The position numbers were made by a program, and so were the translations under genes. Below are positions 51,431 to 62,360 of a DNA stretch of 64,000 nt, piece by piece. The notes under the pieces were generated by a model. The model did no database searches and was not told the origin of the DNA. It worked only from the letters and a program-made list of their open reading frames with translations. Position 1 is the first letter of the stretch. Every line of letters begins with the position of its first letter. This DNA comes from Triplophysa rosa (Eukaryota; Chordata; Actinopteri; Cypriniformes; Nemacheilidae): NCBI RefSeq assembly GCF_024868665.1, contig NC_079890.1:4992361-5056360 (forward strand). Reading direction: 5' to 3'.

Positions 51431-52020
51431 TTATCATGCTTTGACGTTACAAATGCTGCCACACAATGGCAGTTTATTTAAGTGTTTTATGTTGGGTTAT
51501 TAAGTATTTGTTGATTACTTCATTTGAATAAAGCAACTTGTCAATCTACTCTATGCAAGTGTATTTTTCTTAAGGTTCTGCTCAACACATTCCATATTGT
51601 GTGTCAAGGTAACTATCGCTTCATTGTTGCAACTATCACATATAAAAAGACTGTGCCGGCTTTAAATGTCTCAGAAATGTTCTGGCCATTTCAAAAGCTT
51701 CCAAACTTGCCCAGTACTCTGAAGTCCTAATTTTTTTTATTAACTTTTTATTGTATTATTGTATTTTATTGCGGATATTAAGTCATTGATACAAAGGATG
51801 GGCCATTATTTTAAATAGGAATTTCTCTGGATTTGCACATTCTTGGGAACATTTGGGATAATGTAAGTACACAACTGCATGAAATATATCACACTGTGCA
51901 AGTGATGTCATGGTTCTGCCTCTCTTGTCATGTCTTTCTTGGTCTCGTGGCAGAACCATTACATGGTTCTAAGTGCTCAGGACGCACTTAGCACAGCTCC
52001 TGCTGATGTTTAGCTAGCTA
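51430..52020. other. Between Harbinger and hAT fragments
   Basis: AT-rich. 51900-51965 contains an imperfect inverted pair (ATGGTTCTGCC ... GGCAGAACCAT). No gene. Confidence 0.4.
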
Positions 52021-52852
52021 GTGGCGATGGATGCCTATTTAAGACCGTCCACTTCATCAAGTGATGCTAAGCCCAAAACAGCTAATCTGAGAAGATATGT
52101 CGACAATTATCTCGAGCTTGGTTTTATTCAGAACAGCGACGGAAGACCAAAATGTGTTGTGTGTCTTCAGGTGCTAGCTAATGAAGCCATGAAGCCGGCC
52201 AAGCTAAAGCGGCATCTAATGACGAAGCACCCGGGGCTTAAGGACAAAACAGTGGATTTTTTTCCGCCCAAAGAGTGAGGAATACATGCTTCAGAAAACA
52301 CGACTGGTGAACCTGGCCACAACTTCAGAAAAAGCACAGAGGGCAAATTTGAAAATATGTCATCCTTATAAGGCTTGAATGGCCCTACCGTGTAAATACT
52401 TATTCCTTTCCTCGAGAATGTGTTGATTTTTCAATTGTTGGTTTTATATAATTCCTCAAAGTGCTTTAGCCATGAAACTTAAAAAATAACTGTGTTCATT
52501 GGGACTTTGCCGGTCTTGTTACTGTTCATTTTTTGAAAGCTCTGTTACTTGAAAATTAGAAATGCTGTGAGGTCAAAATGTAATCTGAATAAAAATGACC
52601 CTGTGTTTAAAAGTATAGAAATGGTATTAACATTTATTTATTCAAATTCAATTTAGGTTCATTTCTATGACACTCGCCTTAAGTATTTATATTGAAAAGT
52701 TTAAAATATAAATAATTCCTACAGCATCTAGGAGTACAAATGTCAGTAAACATACTGTATGTTTAATCGGCATGAGGATTATAAGGGGGTCCTAGGAAAA
52801 TTTTCTCCCCTGTAAGGGGTCCTTGGCCCCAAAAAGTTTGAGAACCCCTGTC
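52021..52852 (+). mobile_element. hAT (Charlie/ZBED5-like) remnant
   Basis: Coding remnant followed by AT-rich DNA and a right terminus reading GGGGTCCTTGGCCCCAAAAA then GTTTGAGAACCCCTG (ending 52852), the reverse of the CAGGGGTTCTCAAAC type of hAT terminus. The left terminus was not identified. Confidence 0.65.
52027..52374 (+). pseudogene. BED zinc-finger N-terminus of a hAT transposase
   Basis: MDAYLRPSTSSSDAKPK precedes a BED finger: YLELGFIQNSDGRPKCVVCL, then KPAKLKRHLMTKHPGL (C-x2-C...H-x4-H), as in SCAND3/ZBED5-type proteins. A T-run frameshift at about 52257 breaks FFPPKE*; the +1 frame goes on RPKSEEYMLQKTRLVN to a stop near 52374. The catalytic domain is absent. Confidence 0.75.
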
Positions 52853-53678
52853 CTAGAGGTAGCATGTATAATGCGAAGAGCAGAGGCCCTAAGACTGAGC
52901 CCTGTGGTACACCGTACTGGACTTGCGATTTGCGTGACACCTCATTGTTAATTGCTACAAATTGAAAACGGTCGGATAATAAGATTTAAACCATTTCAAA
53001 ACTATTCCTTTAATGCCGACGTAATTTTCGAGTCTATGTAGGAGTGTGCTGTGGTCAATGGTATCGAATGCAGCACTAAGGTCTAGCAGCACCAATAACG
53101 AGATACAACCTTGGTCAGACGCCAATAGCAGATCATTTGTAACTCTGATCAAAGCAGTCCTGTACTGTGACATGCTCTAAATCCAGACTGGAATTCTTCA
53201 TTGATGTCATTCCTTTGGAGGAAGGAGCATAATTGAGTTGAAACTACTTTTTCCAGAACTTTAGATAGGAAAGGTAGATTTGATCTAGTTCTCTAGGGTC
53301 GAGTTGGGTTTTTTTGACAAGGGGCCTTGTAACAGCCACCTTATATGCTTTAGGCACATGTCCTAATGTCAGAGATGAGTTAATAATACCAAGAATAGGA
53401 TCTATAATTTCTGGGAGCATCTCTTTCAGTAGATTTGTAGGTATAGGGTCTAGCATGCATGTTGTTGATTTAGATGATCTAATGATTTTAGACAGCTCAT
53501 CTTGATCTACGGTATAAAATAATTGCATTATCTCCTTATGGGCTCTGTAGTTAGTTTGTTCAGCTGGTTTCACTTCTGATTGCATTGTTATAATTTTTTC
53601 TCTAATATCTTGGATTTTATATGTGAAGTAGTTCATAAATTCATCACTGCTTTGCTGATATACAGTATCAGATGTCAC
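52853..53678 (-). pseudogene. LINE ORF2 reverse transcriptase N-terminal half
   Basis: [39 protein letters not shown] (motif A) and, in another frame, [19 protein letters not shown] (motif B) right at the truncation. Motif C (YADD) is lost. Confidence 0.8.
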
Positions 53679-54720
53679 TCACAATTTATTTTTTGTTAAT
53701 TTAGCCACTGTGTTAAATAAAAACCTTGGGTTGTGCTGGTTTTCTTCTATTAGTGATGAAAAGTAGGCGGATCTGGAAATTTTTAGGGCTTTCTTGTATT
53801 TTCGAATACCATCCTTCCATGCTGTACGAAATACCTCTAATTTTGTTTTCTTAAAGTTGCGCTCCATTTTCCAGGCTGCTTTCTTTAGAGCCTGAGTGTG
53901 TTCATTATACCACGGTGTGGGACTGACATTTTTAATCTTCTTTAAACGTAGAGGAGCAACTGTGTCTAGCATTACCGAGAAGGTGGAATTAAAATTTTCA
54001 ATGGTAGTGTCAAGATCTTCAACGTTATTTCTCATGCTAGCGATTTGAGACAAATCGGGCAGATTATCGAGAAACGCATCTTTGGTAGTTGAAGTTATTG
54101 TTCTACCATATTTGTAACAATGAGTTTTATTTGCAGCCGTAGGCCAGTGAAGCAAACATAATACCAGATAATGATCCGAAATGTCTTCACTCTGCTGAAG
54201 GATTTTAACGTCGTCCACATTTATACCGTAAAACAGTATTAAATCTAAAGTATGATTACGAAGGTGAGTGGGTCCTGACACATGTTGACTAACGCCCATG
54301 GAGTTAAGAGTGTCTTTGAAAGCCATTCCTAAGGCATCTGTATCGTTATCTACATGGATGTTAAAGTCACCAACGACAAGGATTCTATCTGCGGCCAGTA
54401 CTAGTTCTGATAAGAACCCACCAAATTCTTTAATAAAATCTGTGTGGTGCCCTGGAGGCCTATACAATAGCCAGAATACATTTTAAAAATGTTTTATCCT
54501 TAGTATTAGATGTTGAAACATGAAGTACCATGACTTCAAAAGAATTATATTTAGAATGAGACTTCTGGGAAATGCTAAAAGAGTTATTGTAAAGTGCTGC
54601 GACACCTCCCCCTCTGTCTCCCCATCTGTTATCATATCGTTAACAAAAAGTGCTTTATTAGAGAGAGATCTAATATTTAGTAATACGAGTCGTAACAGTT
54701 GATTATCTGTATTTTGTTCA
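53679..54720 (-). pseudogene. LINE ORF2 endonuclease region
   Basis: Starts LLNIRSLSNKALFVNDM (broken after this), then YRPPGHHTDFIKEFGGFLSE, ILVVGDFNIHVDN (catalytic GDFN), GPTHLRNHTLDLIL and SEDISDHYLVL (SDH motif) of an APE-type endonuclease. Then the linker WYNEHTQALKKAAWKMER, leading to the RT. Confidence 0.8.
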
Positions 54721-54935
54721 TGTTTAATTTGTTTAATGTTTATTAAATTACTTTCAAGAGGTTAACGCATTATTTTATGTTTGCTAATCCGGGGGTCAGA
54801 CACAGTCTCTATTTTGTGATGTTTGGGAGAACGGATTACTACATGTTGTACATTTTGTGTATTCTGCGACGTGAGACGGCAAGCAGACAGTTGATTAAGC
54901 CATTCTGTCTGCTCCCTGACTTGGGCCCCAGCGAG

Positions 54936-55211
54936 TCAAGCTTTAGCATTAGCATTAAGACTTTTTGCCATATTTCTAGACAGGATGGAAGCCCCAGCCC
55001 AGGAGGGATGGAGACCATCTCGTTTCAACAGGTCAGGTCTGCCCTCAAAACTCTTCCAGTTATTTATAAAAACTATATCATTCTGCAGGCACCACTCAGA
55101 CAACCAGCCATTTAGTGATGATAATCTGCTATAAATCTCATCACCACGATAAGCAGTGAGGGGGCCAGAGAATATTATAGTGTCTGACATCGTGCTTGCG
55201 AGCTCACACAC
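54936..55211 (-). pseudogene. LINE ORF1 SGNH-esterase C-terminus
   Basis: SDTIIFSGPLTAYRGDEIYS, SLNGWLSEWCLQNDIVFINN, and KRDGLHPSWAGASILSRNM; the DGLHPS motif is the C-terminal catalytic Asp/His block of SGNH hydrolases found in ORF1 of several fish CR1/L2-type LINEs. The N-terminal Ser block is not present. Confidence 0.7.
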
Positions 55212-55430
55212 ACCTCTTTAATGTTATCTTTTTTAAATGTTATTTTTTAGTCCTGTCTAGTTTAGTTAGTCTGTGTTCCTGTTTATCTGTCATGTTTATA
55301 TCTTTGTTATTTTACTCCCTTGTGGGTTTTTGTTTTGTTTTATAATTAAAACTCTGTGTTAACCCCTTACCCGCTGTCTGCGTTTGGGTCCTCTGTCCTT
55401 GCACCTCACCAAACCGTGACAAGTGATTTT
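55212..55430. repeat. LTR-like fragment
   Basis: TTTATAATTAAAACTCTGTG followed by a GTTTGGGTCCTCTGTCCTTG end and AACCGTGACA, similar in layout to fish Gypsy-type LTR ends. Short and unpaired. Confidence 0.35.
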
Positions 55431-56091
55431 GGGATATTTCATAACAAAATTATTCCATATTGTGGCTTTAAGCCAACATTTCCATGGTATAACCCCAAAA
55501 ATCATGAAATACAAATTAAGAAAAACAACGTCGGACAGGCACATCACATGGTCTTGCGAATTCAGCAGCTTCGCTTTTGAGATGCTACTGGTGTACATTG
55601 GCACCACGTTGAGCACAGAAAAAACCTTGTCGGAGCCGTAACGCTCTGCAGATGCTTGCGGTGCCAGAAGGAAAATATGAAGGAAAGCTACGTGCAATAA
55701 AGATACTTTTAGAAAATCCAAGTAACTTGCTCTTTAATTAGTATACTTTAACACTGATTATATAGATCATACACAAACAAGGCTACTTTAACACATTACA
55801 GTAAATTGTAAAAAAGAGAAATAACAGCAAGATATACTGAATGAAATTAGTCACAGAGCATAAGAAACTCTCTTTTTTTCATTACAATTAAAAAGAAATA
55901 GCGTTTCAGATTTTTTTTGTAGCGTTTTTAAAGCAACAAGCTTTGCAACAGGGGTGAAACAAAATGTTTAGTGCTCTTAAACACAGTATTTAACAGGGTA
56001 TTTAATATTTATTTTTAAAAGTCGTTCAAGCTATTTCTTCAATATTTCTGCAAAAATTAAAAGGATTTACTTTTTATGCAATGGTCAACTT
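55431..56091. other. Downstream of the ltb4r-like gene
   Basis: AT-rich. ORFs at 55359-55721 have no recognisable domain. No repeat border seen. Confidence 0.35.
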
Positions 56092-56097
56092 TTTATT
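56092..56097 (-). terminator. Candidate polyadenylation signal of the ltb4r-like gene
   Basis: AATAAA read on the minus strand, 73 nt past the TAA stop. It is the first canonical hexamer after the stop. Usage is inferred. Confidence 0.5.
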
Positions 56098-56169
56098 AGC
56101 ATACATAAAATATAAGTGAACCTGAGAGTGAAATATAAAGAAAAACAATACAAAAACAATACAACACTT

Positions 56170-56523
56170 TTATGGCAGTGTGGTCAGAGTTTTAATTTCA
56201 TCAATGCTGTGCACTACCTCACCAGGGGTTTCAGCTCTTGCATCGTCCCCTTTACGACTAAGTTTAATGGACAGCTTGTTGAAAACTAAACTCTCTGCAT
56301 GAGAGCCACGACTAGATCTTGTGCTGCGGGTGGACTCAGAGTTGGTGGCCTCGAACAGTTTAGCCATGAAGCCAAGACCAGCCTGACGGATGTGAGAGCT
56401 GCCAGCAAAAACATACAGAACAGGATTGATGCTGCTGCTGAGAAATGCAAATGCAGTCACGTTTGGACGGGCGACTTTTGCAGCGTTTAAAAGAGAAGAG
56501 GAGTCCTGGATCAGACCAATCAC
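56170..56523 (-). CDS. ltb4r: Leukotriene B4 receptor-like GPCR, last exon (TM7 and tail)
   Basis: The phase-0 acceptor (TTACAG/GTGATTGG) opens the third extracellular loop, then TM7 with ARPNVTAFAFLSSSINPVLY: the NPxxY motif and the AFLSSSxNPVLY block characteristic of LTB4 receptors. Helix 8 and the tail follow (AGLGFMAKLFEATNSES), close in pattern to BLT1/BLT2 tails. A Ser/Arg-rich segment and an acidic end (EIKTLTTLP) close it. Stop TAA at 56170-56172; AATAAA on the minus strand at 56092-56097 gives a short 3' UTR. A DIRS derivative sits 43 bp upstream of the acceptor. BLT1 versus BLT2 cannot be settled from this fragment. Confidence 0.8.
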   Translation of the reverse strand: MIGLIQDSSSLLNAAKVARPNVTAFAFLSSSINPVLYVFAGSSHIRQAGLGFMAKLFEATNSESTRSTRSSRGSHAESLVFNKLSIKLSRKGDDARAETPGEVVHSIDEIKTLTTLP

Positions 56524-56875
56524 CTGTAAGAAACATACAAACGATAGAAAAAAAGCAGTAAGAGATGTTCCCTTTCTGTCGGTCTTTCGACGTTGTGTCG
56601 AGCTGACAGATGGGGTTCGCTCTTGAGAACCTATCAACTTCTGACTAGTTTAGAAAAGGCCAATGAAATTGGCGAATGGAATTTGCATGCCGGACTCCAC
56701 CCCTGGATATCCGGGTATAAAAGGGAGACGGTGTACGGCCAGGTTGTGGCAAGAAGTACACAACGTCTCGTTCCCTCCATCAACAACTCCCCCCTGGTCG
56801 ATTCCCCTGACAGAGGACCTTCTGTCACAGGGGAAGGGCACATAACGGCATCCCAGGCAGACCCCTGGAACTTCC

Positions 56876-57850
56876 ATGTCTGGACGGGACGAGAAGATCC
56901 TGAGTGGCCCACCCCTGCTTGGTTGGGACATCATTCAGGCTAGGGCCTCGGCCACTAGGCGGCTATACGCCCATAAGTGGCGCCTCTTCTCGTCCTGGTG
57001 CTCTTCTCGAAGAGAAGACCAGCGGAGTTGCTCGATCGGGAACGTGCTGTCCCTTCCTCAAGAGAGACTGGAGAGTAACCTCTCCCCCTCCTCACTGGGA
57101 GTGTATGTAGCCGCTACGACCGCTCATCACGACCCAGTTGGTGGGAAGCCTCTGGGACAGCACGACCTGGTCATTAGGTTCCTAAGGGGCGCGAAAAGGC
57201 GGCCGCCTCATCCGCGCCCTGTATCCTCTTGCGACCTAGGTGGCGGGCCCCTTCGAGCCCCTTGGAGCTGCCGCTCTTTCTCACCTCACAATAAAGACGG
57301 CTCTCCTGATGGCGCTCACCTCCAAGAGGGTAGGGGACCTACAAGCACCCTCCGTGTCCACAGATTGCCTAGAACTCGGGCCCGGTGATTCTCACGTTAT
57401 CCTGAGACCCCGGCCCGGCTACGTGCCCAAAGTTCCCACCACTCCCCCTAGAGACCAGGTGGTGAACCTGCAGGCGCTCCGCACTGGGGAGGAAGACCCA
57501 ACCCCATCCGTGTTGTGTCCAGTACGTGCACTGCGCCTCTGCTTGGACCGCACGCAGAGCTTCAGAAGCTCTGAGCAGCTCTTGTCTGTTTTGGAGGTCA
57601 GCAGAAGGGGAGGGCTGTTTCCAAACAGAGGCTGGCGCACTGGATCGTGGATGCCGTCGCTACGGCATACCGATCTCAAGATCGCCCCTGCCCGTTAGGA
57701 GTGAGGCACACTCCTCATGGGCACTGGCCCAGGGCGCCTCTCTGGCAGACATCTGCAGAGCTGCGGGTTAGGCTACACCCAACACCTTCGCGAGGTTCTA
57801 CAACCTACGCGTGGAACCGGTGTCAGCCCGCGTCCTGCAAGGCAACATGT
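56876..57850 (+). pseudogene. DIRS tyrosine recombinase remnant (element C)
   Basis: Pieces in shifting frames: RLYAHKWRLFSSWCSSR (N-terminal SAM-like part), SLGVYVAATTAHHDPVGGKP, then ALSHLTIKTALLMALTSKRV, VLCPVRALRLCLDRTQSF, a block with PCPLGVRHTPHG where the H-x-x-R lies in decayed sequence, and FARFYNLRVEPV-like sequence near 57790 carrying the Tyr. At least three frameshifts (about 57225, 57640, 57750). Confidence 0.75.
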
Positions 57851-58486
57851 AGGACCGGCAGCCTGTAGGGCATACGCCTGCGAAAGCCCTTCCCCCCTTA
57901 CTTAGGTGGGTCAGCGGCTATTTCCGCCACCCCACTTCCCCACTGGGTAAAGAACAGGCATTCCATCCATCACTAAGCACCTCCTGGGGACAGGCTGGGC
58001 AGAGCAGCCCTGCCCCCTTAGGCCGGGGAACAGTTGAGTTATCTACCACATAGCTCTAACCGGACCTAGTGCTTCAGACGTGGTAACCCCCCCCCAGTGG
58101 GCGGTTCCGTCTGATTATCCTCATGAATGGTTCCCACCTCGGTAACCCATGACCTCCCTAGGTGGACTTCCACCTTGTGGCTAACTCCTTCAGTCCGCAC
58201 ATTTTTCCATGAGTTCTCCCCTGATGGTGTGTCTCCACTAATTCCTCCCTACGGAGGTAGTTGTCTCTGTAGCGTTTTTCCCCCAGGGGGGAATAATTCT
58301 TACCCAGTGGCCCTTACGGTGCCGGTGGCAGGGGCTTCCCACCTTTTCAAGCTCTGGGACCCCCTACCTCTCCACTGGACGGTTACAATTTCGTGCTAGC
58401 GCTCGTCTGACTCGCCCAGGCCAGTCAGCGTCGCTCCGCTGGAGATTGTGACGCGGCACAGCGCTGTGGCGTTTTCCATAGGAACC

Positions 58487-58590
58487 CCATCTGTCGGCTC
58501 GACACAACGTCGAGAGACCGACAGAAAGGGAACGTCTTGGTTAAGGATGTAACCTCAGTTCCCTGATGGAGGGAACGAGACGTTGTGTCC
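58487..58590. repeat. Internal complementary region of DIRS element C
   Basis: The first half is complementary to 56567-56615 and the second half to about 58815-58855. In the DIRS model this region templates completion of the circular intermediate (established for DIRS-1). Confidence 0.8.
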
Positions 58591-58855
58591 TTCTTGCCAC
58601 AACGCTGGCCGCCCGCCGCAGCGGTCGAGGGATGCTCAGGCTCCTCAGACCAAAAGGTGAATGAATGCAACACGCCGTCTCCCTTTTATACCCGGATATC
58701 CGGGGGCGGAGTCCGGCATGCAAATTTCATTCCCCAATTTCATTGGCCTTTTCTAAACTAGTCAGAAGTTGATAGGTTCTCAAGAGCGAACCCCGTGTGT
58801 CAGCTCGACACAAAGTCTCGTTCTGAGGAACTGAGGTTACATCCGTAACCAAGAC

Positions 58856-61070
58856 GATTTTAAAGAGAAGACAATTCTTTGTAAAAAAGATTTTTACAAA
58901 ATTGTCTATATGTAAATATAGATGGATGTTTTTGAGAAAACCCTGATATTGAGTTAATTAATAAGAATACTGTTGCATGAAATGGGTTGAACAAACCTAG
59001 AGAATTTACAAAACCTCAATTTTAAAGACCTGGGGCTTCCTTTATAAAACTTTGTGTAGATTTCATCTGTTACGTGTACATGCGCACCAAAGGAAGATTA
59101 CGCCAGATCCTGTGCACATTTCCTCTTTTTTTAAAATATTTTTTATATAGTGGAATATTTGATCAAATGTGTATAAAAGCAAAAACAGAATTCGGATTAC
59201 TTTATTACTTCAACCTCACCTCTAAAAGTGTGCATTTATATACTACAGTATATAAAATACAGTTTATTTTTTATTAATCCTGATATGTGAGTGAAAAATA
59301 GTGCAAGGATATTTCTATGCCCATTTAGTGTGTACGCAGCATTTAAACATCAGGCCCCTGATATGTTCCATTAGCTTAAACTATGATGCAATACGTTAAG
59401 CAACATACTGTTAAGATGGATGTGAGGCAGGGCTGCACAGTTACGAAACAAATGTGATGTGAAATGAATGAATTTACACTGTAGCACACATGCAACACAT
59501 TTTTGCATTTGTGTGAGACAGTACATGCAATCGTGTGTCAAGTTTGCCTGTATTTAGAAAAAAACTTAATCAAGAACAGTATTTTACTATGTATATAGTT
59601 TTGCGTTATCTACATGTTCTTTCTCTTTGTGTAGTGTGAGTAATAGAAAGAAGAGAGTCCATCGCGCTTTTTGTAAGTGCCATGATTTTTTCTGCAGTGA
59701 GTCTTGCTTCATGCATCTGAATAGAAATATTAGCAGCTTCAACATAAAAACATGTTTCACAGTTTACATATAACTTTCAATACTGTGAAAAGAGAATGCA
59801 TATATGAAATCATACATTATTATTGCAAGGTTTTTTTTGCTCAAACTACAAAAGCATATTAAAATTATTTGGATTTTGTTTGGTGATATTGGGTAGTGGT
59901 GAAACGGATTGCGGTTAATCCAAGATATGTACGGATCGTACTCTACGGTTCGGAATGCATGTGACCAGCAGATTAACTGTAAATTTATTTATCATGGAGT
60001 AAAAGATAGTTTAAGAGTGCACACGTTCTCACTGTCTCTCCAGTATCTCAATGATCACAAAATGAAAGTGCATTTACACGTATATGTAAGGAATAATTAA
60101 ATGGACCGGAGTCAATTATTCCACTTATAATAGGGTTACCACACCATAGGACATTGTTCAAATGTTTAATTTCAATGTTTGTCATGTTTTCGTCTCTTAA
60201 ATGCTGTTGATGGTAGAACTACAAGTACTTGCGCATCTCATTTCAAGTGTTCGTTAGAGCGAATGAACTCGGAAGCTTGAGCCACGTGGTGCGTGTGTGT
60301 GTGTGTGTGTGCGTGTGTGTGTGTGTGTGTGTGAGTGAGAGAGCGAGCGAGAGACCGCGCGCACACCTGCGTGTTTGCAGTAATGTGACAGAAAAGCCAG
60401 TGATAATAAATTATTTATTCCTCGTATTGTTTCTATCTTCAGTAGTAAAAAAAATCACGCAAACTTTTGAAAGAGTAGGTCTATCAAAATATAATCAAAA
60501 TATAATTGTTATCAGTTATAAGCAGAGGAAAACGAACCAGTTGGCTATCAGTGTTTATTAATGCATTTTGTTTTTCTATTTAGTTATTTTATTTATTCGA
60601 TTTCAGTATATGTATTTCTTGTTTTTGAAATGCTTTGTTTGTTGAAACGAAACTGCACACGTTTCCGGCATTAACAGTAAAGTTTGACGTTATATACGTC
60701 AGATCAAGAGCAGGGTGCTCTGTGCGGTAATGGTCTGTAGGCTACACTATAACCTTTCTTTTGTTTAAACTTGGCGAAGTGATATGGAACTGTAATGCGG
60801 TCAGCAGACCTGGAACACCTTCATAGGTGTGCATTTACTGAATTATATTTAAAACTATGAATAAAACTGTGATGAGCATTTACATTAGCTGATCCGAAAA
60901 AGGATCCAACCCGTGACCCAAAATCCATAATATGATCCAAACCATGAGTTTTGTGATCGGTTGCACCACTTAAATTGGGCAATATGAACAAAACTGATGT
61001 AAAGCAGAAAGTGTTAGGATTCAAGACATGTGATATGCAATGAGGTACGACATCACAACATTTTCAATAT
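58856..61070. other. ltb4r-like intron, mostly unclassified
   Basis: AT-rich. 59028-59360 is bounded by GGGGCTTCCTTTATAAAACT and CATCAGGCCCC and may be a decayed repeat. No exon seen. Confidence 0.35.
60291..60354. repeat. (GT)n/(GA)n microsatellite
   Basis: GT repeat interrupted by GCGT, followed by GAGAGAGCGAGCGAGAG. It creates a spurious ORF. Confidence 0.95.
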
Positions 61071-61140
61071 AACATTAATTTACATCTATGCATTTAACAT
61101 ACACTTTCATCCAGAGCGATTTACATTGCATTCAAGGTAA
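61070..61140 (-). repeat. SINE 3' tail fragment, inverted
   Basis: The reverse complement reads AATCGCTCTGGATGAAAGTG and ATGCATAGATGTAAAT, the 3' tail of the cyprinid SINE represented at 5781. Confidence 0.6.
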
Positions 61141-61232
61141 ACCTTTAACGTATTCCCTTAAAATGATATCTTTCCAGCACCATGAGCTACAGTTTGGGCC
61201 TATGGATATATGGAAAAAAATGTTATGCACAC

Positions 61233-61506
61233 CTGTAGGATATTGATGAGGTGATACGGCAGCCAGAATACGGTAAAAGCACCAATGATAAGCAGGATCA
61301 AGATGCTTCCTCTTCCTTTGCGTTGGAACATGGCACTACGTAGCCTACATATCACTGAGATATAGCACACCAGGATGAATGTGAAGGGTAGAAGGAAACC
61401 TAACAGAGTCTCAGAAAAGTACTGAAAGATTTCATGCCCCACACTTTTCCAGTGGAACGGCACACACACATATATTGGCACGCTGGGACGAATTTGTAGG
61501 AGGGAA
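61233..61506 (-). CDS. ltb4r: Leukotriene B4 receptor-like GPCR, penultimate exon (ECL2, TM5, TM6)
   Basis: Exon between CACCACCAG and GTGTGC, entering phase 2 and leaving phase 0, which matches the last exon. It encodes the end of extracellular loop 2 (VPIYVCVPFHWKSVG), TM5 with FLLPFTFILVCYISVI, a basic third intracellular loop (CRLRSAMFQRKGR) and TM6 with ILILLIIGAFTVFWLPYHLI, where FWLP is the class A CWxP variant seen in LTB4 receptors. N-terminus and TM1-4 are not found before the window edge, so they are upstream. The 4.7-kb intron to the last exon is unusual because mammalian LTB4R coding regions are single-exon (recalled). Confidence 0.75.
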
Positions 61507-61674
61507 CTGGTGGTGATGAAAGAGAAAAAGGCACATGAGAACAGAGAAATATGATGTATCATAAATAAGATCAAAATCAATAGTTACAGTTTTGGAGCCA
61601 CACTAAAATATGTAGACTAACAGATTTTTACCAAATATTTAAGCGCAATTTTTGTTTGGGAAATGGCATTGTTA

Positions 61675-62095
61675 TACAGCCCTGGAAAAATTACAAAACC
61701 ACTCCAGTTTTACATTTAATGAGCATTCATACATGTGTTGTGCCAGTTCCAGTCCAGTTTTTTCCAGGCTCTCCTGTTTTGCCAAGTGGTTGATATCCTT
61801 AGGACAACATCATGTTGACCCTGGGACAACATTTAAATCAACCAATCAGATTTCAGAAATAAGTTTACAGTTTATTTTAAATTTAATCTTCCAACCAGGA
61901 TTAGGTGCTTCTAGACCATTGTTTTTCACTTATCATTTCCCTCTAATTTTAGGGGTAAGTAATGGTTAGGGTTGGGGTTTGGTGTGGGTTTGGGTTTTAT
62001 TTATATAAAAATGGTGTCCTTAGGTTAACAAAATATGTTGTCCTGAGGACTTCAACCACTTGGCAAAATCAGGTCGAGCTTTTTTCCATCTGCCA
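61675..62095. mobile_element. hAT-like repeat with a nested foldback MITE
   Basis: Starts ACAGCCCTGGAAAAATTACA (hAT-type terminus). An inner element at 61773-62073 has termini CCTGTTTTGCCAAGTGGTTG and CAACCACTTGGCAAAATCAGG with matching GGACAAC blocks. No ORF. Confidence 0.65.
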
Positions 62096-62360
62096 TTTTA
62101 TTTGGAGCACAGCATTTAATACTTTTGAAGGTAATTATATAGATTGATTTCACACCGCTGCCATGTTGAAATCGAAAGCAGCGAGGCTGAGGTGGGAAGA
62201 ATGCCTTAAGGACAGATAGACTGCAATTGTTTGAACAACCAACCTGGAGTTATTACAGCTATTTATGATCTGAGGTCACGTGACCCGCTGATGGTAATGG
62301 CTGTGTAGTTCGATCGCTCCCCGACTCGACATCCATAATTTAACTATTTCTCAGTAGAAC

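Larger units (their letters stand above)
52853..55211 (-). mobile_element. LINE with esterase-type ORF1, truncated in the RT
   Basis: Minus-strand non-LTR element: ORF1 C-terminus at 55211-54936, endonuclease from about 54720 to 53680, RT from 53678 to 52853, where it is cut exactly at the hAT terminus (52852). CR1/L2-like by RT motifs. Several stops and frameshifts. Confidence 0.8.
56567..58855 (+). mobile_element. DIRS-like retrotransposon C, recombinase-only derivative with intact ends
   Basis: Left end GTTCCCTTTCTGTCGGTC. Inverted terminal repeats at about 56590-56790 and 58560-58800 share AACCTATCAACTTCTGACTA and CCCGGATATCC. An internal complementary region at 58487-58590 equals the reverse complement of the left end joined to that of the right end (AGAAAGGGAAC + GTCTTGGTTA). 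Between them only a tyrosine recombinase remnant remains; gag and RT are deleted. It lies in the last intron of the ltb4r-like gene, 43 bp from the acceptor. Confidence 0.88.

Noticed and set aside
55359..55721. 120-codon minus-strand ORF with a hydrophobic N-terminus
   Set aside because: No recognisable family, biased composition, and no splice partners; more likely chance in repeat-derived DNA.
56593..56943. Overlapping ORFs in the DIRS left terminal repeat
   Set aside because: GC-rich terminal repeat sequence open in several frames on both strands; no protein motif.
60229..60561. 110-codon ORF with a Val/Cys run
   Set aside because: Driven by the GT microsatellite; no domain.
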